Positions 52,149-59,699 of a stretch of 64,000 nucleotides of DNA are shown in pieces. Under the pieces are notes generated by a model. The model saw nothing but the letters and a program-made list of their open reading frames with translations. It was not told the origin of the DNA and did not search any database. The position numbers were made by a program, and so were the translations under genes. This stretch comes from Chitinophaga caseinilytica (GTDB lineage Bacteria > Bacteroidota > Bacteroidia > Chitinophagales > Chitinophagaceae): positions 3,827,001 through 3,891,000 of the forward strand of contig NZ_CP150096.1 in the NCBI RefSeq assembly GCF_038396765.1. Reading direction: 5' to 3'. Each line of letters begins with the position of its first letter. Position 1 is the first letter of the stretch.

Positions 52149-52250
52149 ACTACACTTCTAAAACTATTTTTCATAAGCCCCCGTATCTGTGTTGTCGATT
52201 GAATAATCTCGATTTCAATTTTTGTATTCAACACCAAATACGTCACTACT

Positions 52251-52655
52251 ATGAAAAGTACAATGAAAATGGCCATGCTCGCGGCTGTACTGGGTATCGC
52301 TTCTCCGAAGGTTTTCGCGTCGGCCGGTTTCTGTGTAGAAACCATGACTGCTGCTTTCGATTGGTCCAAATCCGCGACGGGCACATGGGCAGGCATGCAT
52401 GAAGGGAAAATGCATTGGTATAAACTGGATGCCAAAGGTGGGCTTTGGCAAAGCCATGATGGCAAGAAATGGGCAGCTGATAAGGCTGGTACATGGATGG
52501 ACAAGGAAGGCAAATGGTTGAAGGTCCATGAGGGCAAACTGGTTTGGAGTACAGATGGCAATGCATGGTCGGAAGTGCCCGAATGGAAGTGGGAGGGTGC
52601 CGATGGCAAATGGTATAAGTTCGATACCAACTGGAAACTGTGGGTGAACGGATAG
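52251..52655 (+). CDS. Trp-rich exported repeat protein
   Basis: A 134-residue protein with signal peptide MKSTMKMAMLAAVLGIASPK ending near Ala-Ser-Ala. The mature part has 14 Trp. Degenerate repeats centre on HEGKMHWYKL, HDGKKWAADK, KEGKWLKVHEGKLVW and ADGKWYKFD, each about 12-18 residues with one or two Trp after Gly-Lys. It has no known domain that I can name. It is followed by a hairpin and then by an ECF sigma/anti-sigma pair in the same direction, 101 bp away. The proximity hints at control by that sigma factor. Confidence 0.7.
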   Translation: MKSTMKMAMLAAVLGIASPKVFASAGFCVETMTAAFDWSKSATGTWAGMHEGKMHWYKLDAKGGLWQSHDGKKWAADKAGTWMDKEGKWLKVHEGKLVWSTDGNAWSEVPEWKWEGADGKWYKFDTNWKLWVNG

Positions 52656-52662
52656 TCCGGTA

Positions 52663-52690
52663 CGCCCCTTGCGGGCATCAGCAAGGGGCG
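52663..52690 (+). terminator. Hairpin after the Trp-rich gene
   Basis: Perfect 10-bp stem CGCCCCTTGC/GCAAGGGGCG with an 8-nt loop. No T run on either strand, so it may be an incomplete terminator or another structured element. Confidence 0.5.
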
Positions 52691-52756
52691 TCAATTACTT
52701 AAAACCGGATATACGGTTCCCCCGTATATTATGCTGTTCGAGTTATTCATAATCTT

Positions 52757-53302
52757 TTGAAGTTTATACCAAAATATACAGAGGAAGACCTGGTTCAGTT
52801 GTTAAAACAGCGGGACGAAACCGCATTCAGGTATTTGTACGACAATTATGCATCCGCATTATACGGGGTGATTTTCAGTATCGTTCCGGAAACGCATACT
52901 GCGCAGGATGTTTTGCAGGAAAGTTTCGTGAAGATTTGGCGATTGATGGAGCAATATGATCCCTCCAGGGGGAGGCTCTTTACGTGGATGCATAATATCG
53001 CCCGTTCCGGTGCCATAGATGCGGTACGGAGTGCGGCCTGGCGGAATGCAAGGAAGGTAGACCCTGTTCAGGATTATCATCATACGATCGCCGGGGAGCC
53101 TATAGAATATACGGGTTTAAAGAAATCGGTCGGCAAACTGACCGCAGAGCATCGGGCATTGATAGAATTATCTTATTTTCAGGGCTATACACATGAAGAG
53201 ATTGCCCGGTTGGCGAATATCCCGATGGGGACGGTTAAAACGAGGTTGCGGGCGGCGATCCGGCAACTCAGGAAAATGATATCTATATTTTTATTTGCGT
53301 GA
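52757..53302 (+). CDS. ECF RNA polymerase sigma factor
   Basis: About 181 residues. Region 2 is seen in FRYLYDNYASALYGVIFSI, AQDVLQESFVKIWRL and LFTWMHNIARSGAIDAVRS. Region 4 is seen in LSYFQGYTHEEIARLANIP and TVKTRLRAAIRQLR. The start is TTG 52757: there is no ATG near the expected N-terminus. It overlaps the anti-sigma gene by 4 nt (GTGA), so the two are translationally coupled. Confidence 0.9.
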   Translation: MKFIPKYTEEDLVQLLKQRDETAFRYLYDNYASALYGVIFSIVPETHTAQDVLQESFVKIWRLMEQYDPSRGRLFTWMHNIARSGAIDAVRSAAWRNARKVDPVQDYHHTIAGEPIEYTGLKKSVGKLTAEHRALIELSYFQGYTHEEIARLANIPMGTVKTRLRAAIRQLRKMISIFLFA

Positions 53303-54123
53303 ACGTATCGGCATACATACAAAGTGGGGTGATCGAAAGTTATGTACTTGGTCTTGCTACGCCAGAGGAAAGGGCGGAAGTGGAAAAGTACCGTGCCCGG
53401 TATCCTGAGATCGAAGCAGCAATTCAAAAGTGCGAAGCGAATCTGGAGGCGTATTGTTTCGATCATGCAAAGCCGCTGGAGATTAACATGTGGGACAACC
53501 TGAAACGCCGGTTTGCTGAAAGCACGGATGTAACTGGTGTCGGGCACCCTTATCCGGGAACGGGAACGTTGGTGCATGATCGGAAGCTTGTCCGCGGGGC
53601 ATTCAGTTGGGGTAGGGTGGCTGCCGCGGCTGTTTTTTTATTGCTGGTAAGTGTAGCGGGAAATGTTTTGCTTTATCAGCGTTATCACCGGCTGAAGGAT
53701 GATTATGCGGCGGTAATACACCGCAACGATTTACTGCTTGCGGGCAACAACGCCATCCGGGATACGATTTCCATGGTGTATTCCCACGTCCGTTCCGTTG
53801 CTGCACCGGGCACAAGGAAAATTCTTCTTAAAGGCGTGGGTGGAAAAGAGGGGGAAGTTACTATTTACTGGAATGATGATAGTCATGATGTTTTTGTGTA
53901 TACCCAACATTTGCCGCCGGCGCCGAAGGGAAAACAATTCCAGTTATGGGCTTTGGTCGATGGCAAGCCTGTAGATGCGGGAATGCTTGACAATTGTCTG
54001 GGCTTTTGCCGGCTCAAACCAGTGGAGCACGCCGATGCATTCGCAATTACCCTCGAAAAAGAAGGTGGAAGCCCCACTCCCGATCTGACCCAGTTATATG
54101 TAATGGGCAATGTTGCCGGTTAA
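53299..54123 (+). CDS. RskA-type transmembrane anti-sigma factor
   Basis: About 274 residues. The N-terminal cytoplasmic part (GVIESYVLGLATPEERAEVE) binds the sigma factor. One transmembrane helix (VAAAAVFLLLVSVAGNVLLY, ~residue 110-130) leads to a periplasmic RskA domain (VTIYWNDDSHDVFVYTQHLP, KGKQFQLWALVDGKPVDAGM). GTG 53299 is the start, overlapping the sigma stop. It would hold the sigma factor at the membrane until a cell-envelope signal. Confidence 0.9.
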   Translation: MNVSAYIQSGVIESYVLGLATPEERAEVEKYRARYPEIEAAIQKCEANLEAYCFDHAKPLEINMWDNLKRRFAESTDVTGVGHPYPGTGTLVHDRKLVRGAFSWGRVAAAAVFLLLVSVAGNVLLYQRYHRLKDDYAAVIHRNDLLLAGNNAIRDTISMVYSHVRSVAAPGTRKILLKGVGGKEGEVTIYWNDDSHDVFVYTQHLPPAPKGKQFQLWALVDGKPVDAGMLDNCLGFCRLKPVEHADAFAITLEKEGGSPTPDLTQLYVMGNVAG

Positions 54124-54169
54124 GGTAAGTTCATTCTTTTGCCATACCTTAAACGCAGTATGTAGCAGT

Positions 54170-54494
54170 CGCGGATGGAATCGAACCACCGTAGAAGGGG
54201 GAAGCAAATCATCGCTGCCACATTTGCCTGCATGGCAAAATCCTGAAACTTGAAGCCGCGGATGGAATCGAACCATCGTAGAAGGCGGGAAGCACATCAT
54301 CGCTGCCAAAGAGCCGTCTGCATGGCAAAATCCTGAAATTTGAAGCACATCATCACTGCCGCAGCGGTCTGCATGGCAAAATCATGAAATTTGAAGCACA
54401 TCATCACTGCCACAGCGGTCTGCATGGCAAAATCATGAAATTTGAAGCACATCATCACTGCCACAGCGGTCTGCATGGCAAAATCATGAAATTT
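54170..54494 (-). repeat. Array of decayed tRNA-derived tandem repeats
   Basis: Five units of 51-53 bp start at 54201, 54289, 54342, 54393 and 54444. Each runs from GAAGC to TGGCAAAATC plus a short AT stretch. The last three are nearly identical. Before units 1 and 2 lie tRNA 3'-end pieces (T-arm GATGGAATCGAACC at 54174 and 54261). The unit ends match the ends and flank of the tRNA-like gene at 54496-54564. The array looks like tandem tRNA duplication followed by internal deletion. No spacer diversity, so it is not CRISPR. Confidence 0.85.
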
Positions 54495-54495
54495 G

Positions 54496-54564
54496 AAGCC
54501 GCGGATGGAATCGAACCACCGTAAAAGGCGGGAAGCCTTTGCCTGTCCACTCGGCCACGCGGCA
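54496..54564 (-). tRNA. tRNA-like gene (possible tRNA-Gly; may be degenerate)
   Basis: On minus, 5' TGCCGCG pairs with CGCGGCT near the 3' end, except for a T/T first pair. The D arm is GCC-GAGTGGACA-GGC. The anticodon stem is AAAGG/CCTTT with loop CTTCCCG, reading UCC or CCC (Gly) depending on register. The T arm is GGTGG-TTCGATT-CCATC. The length of 69 nt is short: base 26 is missing and the variable loop is only 3 nt. CCA is not encoded. It lies 6 bp after the sterol-desaturase stop. It may be a functional but odd tRNA or the least decayed copy of a lost one. Confidence 0.45.
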
Positions 54565-54570
54565 AAATCT

Positions 54571-55788
54571 TTACGGTTGAAACAGCCAGCGTTGCACGGA
54601 CTCCCGGATCCGCGAGAAATAGAAGGTGATGAGCGCCGCTGCCGACAAAATGCTCACATACACATACAAATGCCTGAAATAGAACAGGCAGGCGATGGCC
54701 ACCAGCATCACGCGGGCATATTCAAGGTAGAAGAACCATTTTTTCTGTTCGAGGATAGCACCGGTGTTGACGAGGCTCAGCAGCACAAAGAGCACTGCGA
54801 ATACCGCCAGGCCTGCCGGCACCCAGGCTTCCAGGAGCATGACGATAAACAGGACGCCGATGCTCACGATCGTTTGGATGACGATGTAAACCCGCTGTCC
54901 GCGCGTTTGTTCGCGGGTATGCGATTTGCGCAGCCATCGTTCTTCCAGTTCTCCGCGAATGCCGGGATCGATGTCGTCGGGTTTGCCGAAAATCACTTTC
55001 CATCTTTCCTTCCAGCTTTGCGCCCGAACGAAAGCCGTGCCCAGCTCCAGCATGAAATGGAATTGCTGCCACAGGAAGCTGTAGCTCCCCAGCGGTTTTG
55101 TGAGGCCGTAGACGCAGGGCTCTTCTTCTTTTTCTGCCACGAACGTTCCGAAGAGTTTGTCCCAGATGATGAGGACGTCTCCGTAGTTTTTGTCGAGATA
55201 CGCGGTGTTGGACGAGTGATGCACGCGATGGTGGCTCGGCGTCACCAGGATGTACTCCAGCCAGCCAAGCTTACCGATCGTGCGCGTATGGATGAAAAAC
55301 GGATATAAGCCATGCACGAGCAATAAGGCGGTGATCATGGCAGGAGGGAAGCCCGCCAGCGGAAGCACCGCCCAGAACAGGGAGCGCGCGGCCGACTGGA
55401 AAACCGTTATCCGCGCAGAAACCGTATAATTGAAATCTTCGCTCTGATGATGCACCACATGCGCCGCCCAGAGGATGTTCACTTCATGCGCCAAACGATG
55501 GTACCAATACCAGACGAAGTCGGTAGCGATAAAGAGCAGCGCCCAGGTATACCAGGCCGGCCGGATGTCCCAGATCGTAAAATTCCGGTAAATGAAATCG
55601 AAAAAGAAGTAGAACAATCCGGTCACGAACACGTCCAGCAGCCGCTCCGCGATCCCGGTATTCAGGTTGGCGACGGATTCCGCGAAATGGAAATAATTGC
55701 GTCCCGTGCGCCGGGAAACGAGGTATTCCAGCCCGATGAAAAGCAGGAACCCGACGATGGACAGGGCGATCCAGTTCAGATGTTGCAT
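54571..55788 (-). CDS. Sterol desaturase/fatty-acid hydroxylase-family membrane protein
   Basis: A 405-residue protein with about eight helices. The di-iron His clusters of the family are all present: HRLAH (97-101), HVVHH (110-114) and HHRVHH (about 188-193). Related enzymes hydroxylate or desaturate lipids or act as alkylglycerol monooxygenase. The C-terminal ~130 residues form additional helices (VYIVIQTIVSIGVLFIVML). The substrate is unknown. It is separated from GH31 by 91 bp with a terminator, so it is probably an independent transcript. Confidence 0.88.
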   Translation of the reverse strand: MQHLNWIALSIVGFLLFIGLEYLVSRRTGRNYFHFAESVANLNTGIAERLLDVFVTGLFYFFFDFIYRNFTIWDIRPAWYTWALLFIATDFVWYWYHRLAHEVNILWAAHVVHHQSEDFNYTVSARITVFQSAARSLFWAVLPLAGFPPAMITALLLVHGLYPFFIHTRTIGKLGWLEYILVTPSHHRVHHSSNTAYLDKNYGDVLIIWDKLFGTFVAEKEEEPCVYGLTKPLGSYSFLWQQFHFMLELGTAFVRAQSWKERWKVIFGKPDDIDPGIRGELEERWLRKSHTREQTRGQRVYIVIQTIVSIGVLFIVMLLEAWVPAGLAVFAVLFVLLSLVNTGAILEQKKWFFYLEYARVMLVAIACLFYFRHLYVYVSILSAAALITFYFSRIRESVQRWLFQP

Positions 55789-55842
55789 AAGGTCTACTAG
55801 TTAGTATGGTTGGTCTATAAGAACGGTAGACAAATAAACGGT

Positions 55843-55874
55843 AAAAAAGCGAAACGGCAAAATCCGTTTCGCTT
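55843..55874 (-). terminator. Terminator of the GH31 gene
   Basis: 11-bp perfect stem AAGCGAAACGG/CCGTTTCGCTT with loop CAAAAT; on minus it is followed by a T run (A6 at 55843-55848 on plus). Confidence 0.9.
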
Positions 55875-55879
55875 GGCTA

Positions 55880-58273
55880 TTATTTGAGGATGATCTCTTC
55901 GAAGTTACGGGCCAGGCGGATCTCGATCACGGATGCCTGCAGCGCATCCTGCGGAATGTCCATCACCAGGCCGTCTACCACGCAGGTAGTGGGCCGGAAG
56001 GGCAGTCCATGGATGCGGAGGCGGTGATGCGTGTAATCCGCTTCAAACTTGCCGACAAATTTCTTTTTCAGCCGGAACTGTTTTTCTTCGGATACCTGTT
56101 TGAAGCGCACGAGGTTGTATTGCCCCGTCTTGTAAGCGTAATGATCGCCGGCATCTTCGTACAGGATGCTGTGGGTGATGCCTTCGCCGTAATACACCTG
56201 CAGGATCATTTCTTCCACTTTTCGCTGGCCCACCCATTCCATATCGGGGTATTGGGGCACCACGGCGCCGCTTTTCACGAAAATGGGCATTTCCGAAATG
56301 GGCGTGGGAACGGTGACGGTCTGGCCGCCGGTATGGCGCTGGTCGTTGAAATAGTAATACCAGGTGCCTTCGGGCAGATAAACCGGTTTTTCCTGCATAC
56401 CGGGTTCGCTGACGTGGCTGATGAGGATGCTGTCGCCCAGCATGAACTCGTGGTTCAGATCGTGCGTATGGGCATCGTTTTGCGCTACGAAAGCGAGGGG
56501 GCGCAGCATGGGCGTGCCATACGCTGCATATTGCCAGAAAGTGGTGTAGATGTAGGGGAGGAGGCGATAACGGAGCTGGATGAACGATTTGATCACCGCT
56601 TCATATTCCGGCCCGAAGCTCCAGGGCTCCTGATCGAACCCGGTATCGTTGCTGGCGGAGTGGGTACGCATGAGCGGATGGAACGCGCCCAGCTGGATCC
56701 AGCGGGTATACAGCTCGCCGCTGGGCTCGCCGATGAAACCGCCGATATCGCTGCCGGCGAAGCTCAGCCCGGAAACGGACAGGCGCTGGCATTGCACGGA
56801 AGCCAGCCAGAGATGTTCCCAGGTGCTCATATTGTCGCCGGTCCAAACGCTGCTCCAGCGTTGTGTGCCGGAATAGGCGGAACGGGTGATGACGAAGGGG
56901 CGCCTCGGCATGAGGTGTTTCTTCAAACCGGCCGCGGTAGCCTTGCTCATGAGGTGGCCGTACACATTGTGCGCTTTGCGGTGGCTCACATTCTCTCCGT
57001 CGTAATCGTGGCGCACGTCTTCGGGGAAAGTCCCCAGTTCGAACACCGCCGGTTCGTTCATATCGTTCCACACGCCCCTGACGCCGAAATCCGTCAAATC
57101 CTTGAACAGCCCCGCCCACCAATCGCGCACTTTCGGATCGGTGAAATCGGGGAACGCGCATTTACCGGGCCATACGTCGCCCTCCATGAGCGCGCCGTCT
57201 GCCCGTTTGCAGGCGTACCCTTTCTGCACGAGCTCCTGGTACACGGAATAATCCGGGTCTACCTTGATCCCGGGGTCGATGATGACCACGGTCTTGAACC
57301 CGCCGTCAGACAGTTCCTTGAGCAGTTTTTTCGGGTCGGGGAAGCCTTCCTTGCTCCAGGTGAAGCAGCGGAAGCCGTCCATATAATCGATATCGAGATA
57401 GAGCGCGTCGCAGGGGATGCCGCGGTCGCGGAATTCTTTGGCGATTTCGCGCACGCGGGTGTCGGGGAAATAACTCCAGCGGCACTGGTGGTAGCCGAGG
57501 GCCCAGAGGGGCGGTAATTCGGCCGTTCCGGTGATGCGGGCGTAGGATTCGGCGACTTTCAGCAGTTCGGGGCCGTAAATGAAGTAATAGTTCATTTCCC
57601 CGCCGCGCGCCCAGAAACTGGACGCATCTTCGCGCTCACTGCCGAAATCGAACAGGGTGCGGAAGGTATTGTCGAAGAACAATCCGTACCCGATGCCGTT
57701 GTGCAGGCCGTAATAGAAGGGGATGTTCCGGTAAAGGGGATCGGTATCCTTCGCATATCCGTACGCATCCGTCCCGAAATTCTCCACGCGCTTGCCGCGG
57801 AGGTTCAGGTCGGTGGGCTTGTCGCCCAGGCCATAGAAAGCCTCGCCTTCCTGGATGAGTTTGGTGCAATACACGATCTTGCCGCCTTTCTGGAGATAAT
57901 ATTGCCAGTGGAAGCCCGTTTCGTCCTGGTTGATGATCCGCCCGTCGATGTCGGTGATGGTGATCCGGAGGTTTTCGCGGGCCACATAGACGCGGATGGC
58001 GGTGGTGAATATTTCGAAGGACTCCTGCCATTCCCGGATATCGAAGTTTTCGGGGGATTCTTCCAGTTTATCGCTCAGGGCATAGGAGAAATCCCGCTGG
58101 AACTGCCCGTCGGCAGCATACCTGAACCTGACGATCTTGTCGGATATCACCCTGATTTCCAGGATGGTTGCAGAGGTGTAGAAGTAGAAATAGTTGCCTT
58201 CCTTTTTCCAGGATTGAATATTGTCTGGGTAGTGTTTGACCGAGTATTTACCCGAAGATGTTGCCACTTGCAT
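55880..58273 (-). CDS. GH31 alpha-glucosidase-family glycoside hydrolase
   Basis: A 797-residue retaining glycosidase. The N-terminal beta domain (to ~250) is followed by the barrel. The nucleophile is Asp404 in WNDMNEP and the acid/base Asp480 in WTGDNMSTW. GEAFYGLGDKPTDLNLRG and LDIDYMDGFRCFTW are typical of GH31 glucosidases. There is no signal peptide (MQVATSSGKYSVKHYP), so it is probably cytoplasmic. It may act on maltodextrins or glycogen-derived glucans alongside glgB. Confidence 0.94.
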   Translation of the reverse strand: MQVATSSGKYSVKHYPDNIQSWKKEGNYFYFYTSATILEIRVISDKIVRFRYAADGQFQRDFSYALSDKLEESPENFDIREWQESFEIFTTAIRVYVARENLRITITDIDGRIINQDETGFHWQYYLQKGGKIVYCTKLIQEGEAFYGLGDKPTDLNLRGKRVENFGTDAYGYAKDTDPLYRNIPFYYGLHNGIGYGLFFDNTFRTLFDFGSEREDASSFWARGGEMNYYFIYGPELLKVAESYARITGTAELPPLWALGYHQCRWSYFPDTRVREIAKEFRDRGIPCDALYLDIDYMDGFRCFTWSKEGFPDPKKLLKELSDGGFKTVVIIDPGIKVDPDYSVYQELVQKGYACKRADGALMEGDVWPGKCAFPDFTDPKVRDWWAGLFKDLTDFGVRGVWNDMNEPAVFELGTFPEDVRHDYDGENVSHRKAHNVYGHLMSKATAAGLKKHLMPRRPFVITRSAYSGTQRWSSVWTGDNMSTWEHLWLASVQCQRLSVSGLSFAGSDIGGFIGEPSGELYTRWIQLGAFHPLMRTHSASNDTGFDQEPWSFGPEYEAVIKSFIQLRYRLLPYIYTTFWQYAAYGTPMLRPLAFVAQNDAHTHDLNHEFMLGDSILISHVSEPGMQEKPVYLPEGTWYYYFNDQRHTGGQTVTVPTPISEMPIFVKSGAVVPQYPDMEWVGQRKVEEMILQVYYGEGITHSILYEDAGDHYAYKTGQYNLVRFKQVSEEKQFRLKKKFVGKFEADYTHHRLRIHGLPFRPTTCVVDGLVMDIPQDALQASVIEIRLARNFEEIILK

Positions 58274-58515
58274 CGTGCCGATCTGTTTCTTTTACTAATA
58301 AATGTCACGGCCTTTCAAGGGGCCGTATTCCATCTAAATTAATTAAAAATTAGTTTTTCCCTGCATTTAACGGGGCATTTCCGGCTTTTACAAAAAAAAT
58401 AACTGTGTTGGCGAGATTGTCCGAAAATATTGCAGTGAGAAGGTTTAACTTGTAGTAAATGTACTTTTTGCTTTAACCTATTGTTCCGGTTGTGATACAA
58501 TAAGCGTATTGTTAC
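58274..58515. other. Intergenic region upstream of the GH31 gene
   Basis: About 240 bp, AT-rich between 58320 and 58500, no gene seen. It should hold the GH31 promoter on minus. No exact TAnnTTTG box was found there. Confidence 0.35.
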
Positions 58516-58543
58516 GGGCGTCCTTTCCAGGGCGCCCTTTGCA
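58516..58543 (-). terminator. Hairpin after the Ycf48-like gene
   Basis: 8-bp stem GGGCGTCC/GGGCGCCC with one mismatch and a 7-nt loop, about 10 bp beyond the stop codon of the Ycf48-like gene. No strong T run. Confidence 0.4.
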
Positions 58544-58548
58544 TTCGG

Positions 58549-59592
58549 TCACATTCCCCTTATTACGGCGATCCGCCCTTTCGAGCCCGCCAGGTACACC
58601 GCTTTCCCGCTTTTGGCCCGCCGCACGGCGTGGAAACCCTCGCCCGGGAGCGCCTGCCAGGTCAGGCCGCCGTCGGCCGACCAGTCGGTACCCGTGGGCC
58701 CGGTACAGATCACGATGTTCTTATCGACGTATTCCACGGCGGAACGGTACCCGCGCGGCGGCGTTTTGGGCAGCGCCCAGTTGAGCCCGCCATCGGCCGT
58801 GATGAGGCAATTCCCTTTTACGATTTCCGGTTTGACGTAATCGCCGCCCACTGCAATGCCTTGTTTATCAGTAAGGAATGCGAATGAAAATATGCCGGTG
58901 GATGCCTGCCCCTGCGTGGCGGCCCATTCGGAAACCTGCCAGGTCCGCCCCTTGAGCCGGTAAAAACGGCTGTGGCTCCCTCCGGTAGCGAAAGCCACCT
59001 GTCCACCGGGCAACGCCCGCAACGTAGTGCCGCTCGCCGCGAAGATCGCTTCGGCGGAATCCGCTTTGGGCATGGGCAGGTTGTACCAGGTTTTACCCCC
59101 GTCGGGCGTAATAAGCCCTTTGAAGCTGCCGCCCAGCGGGTCTCCCGCGATGAAGCCTTTCTTATCTCCCCAGAAATCCATGGCATCGAGGAACACCGCG
59201 GAATCGCTGTTGTAATAAACCTGTTCCCAGTTCTTGCCGCCGTCTTCAGTGAGCATCACCCGCCCGGGAGACGCGATGCCCATGAGCAGCGCCCTTTCCC
59301 CGGAAAAACCTTCCACGTCCCGGAAATCAACGGTATCGCAGCCGGGAACGGTGATCCAGGTCCAGGTTTTACCGCCGTCTGTCGTACGGCCCGCCTTGCC
59401 CTGGGTGCCGGAAACCCATACCACGCTGTCGTTCACCACGCTCAACCCCCGGATGCTCCCGATGGGCGCATTCACTAGCTCCTGGATCGAAGGATCGGGC
59501 CTGGGGGCGGGTTTGGGGGCGACGGGGGCCGTCTGCGCCAGCGCAGGCCGGCATGCGATCACGGTCATCACCATCAACAGTCTGAATTTCAT
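58549..59592 (-). CDS. Exported Ycf48/BNR-type beta-propeller protein
   Basis: A 347-residue protein with signal peptide MKFRLLMVMTVIACRPALAQ. Five Asp-box repeats are visible: TTDGGKTWTW, TEDGGKNW, TPDGGKTWYN, TADGGLNW and SADGGLTW. They imply a beta propeller, as in Ycf48-like or sialidase-like proteins. No catalytic sialidase residues are seen, so a binding or assembly role is more likely. It is divergent from the propeller sensor kinase gene across 107 bp. Confidence 0.85.
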   Translation of the reverse strand: MKFRLLMVMTVIACRPALAQTAPVAPKPAPRPDPSIQELVNAPIGSIRGLSVVNDSVVWVSGTQGKAGRTTDGGKTWTWITVPGCDTVDFRDVEGFSGERALLMGIASPGRVMLTEDGGKNWEQVYYNSDSAVFLDAMDFWGDKKGFIAGDPLGGSFKGLITPDGGKTWYNLPMPKADSAEAIFAASGTTLRALPGGQVAFATGGSHSRFYRLKGRTWQVSEWAATQGQASTGIFSFAFLTDKQGIAVGGDYVKPEIVKGNCLITADGGLNWALPKTPPRGYRSAVEYVDKNIVICTGPTGTDWSADGGLTWQALPGEGFHAVRRAKSGKAVYLAGSKGRIAVIRGM

Positions 59593-59699
59593 ACGCGCTT
59601 CGTTTTCGGCAATAATAATGAAGAAAAATGCAAATTCGTTACAAAGTGTAGACGAGAATTATATATTTGCAAACCTCCTAAGACATATTCAACTGCACG

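Noticed and set aside
54094..54348. Small minus-strand frame with repeated FCHA...PPST motif
   Set aside because: Made from the decayed tRNA repeats; the repetition in the peptide is the DNA repeat.
54201..54494. CRISPR array
   Set aside because: The units are nearly identical head to tail with no variable spacers, and they derive from a tRNA-like gene. No cas genes.
54496..54564. tRNA-associated integration site
   Set aside because: tRNA 3'-end pieces suggested attachment sites, but no integrase or island genes lie on either side, and tandem tRNA decay explains the pieces better.
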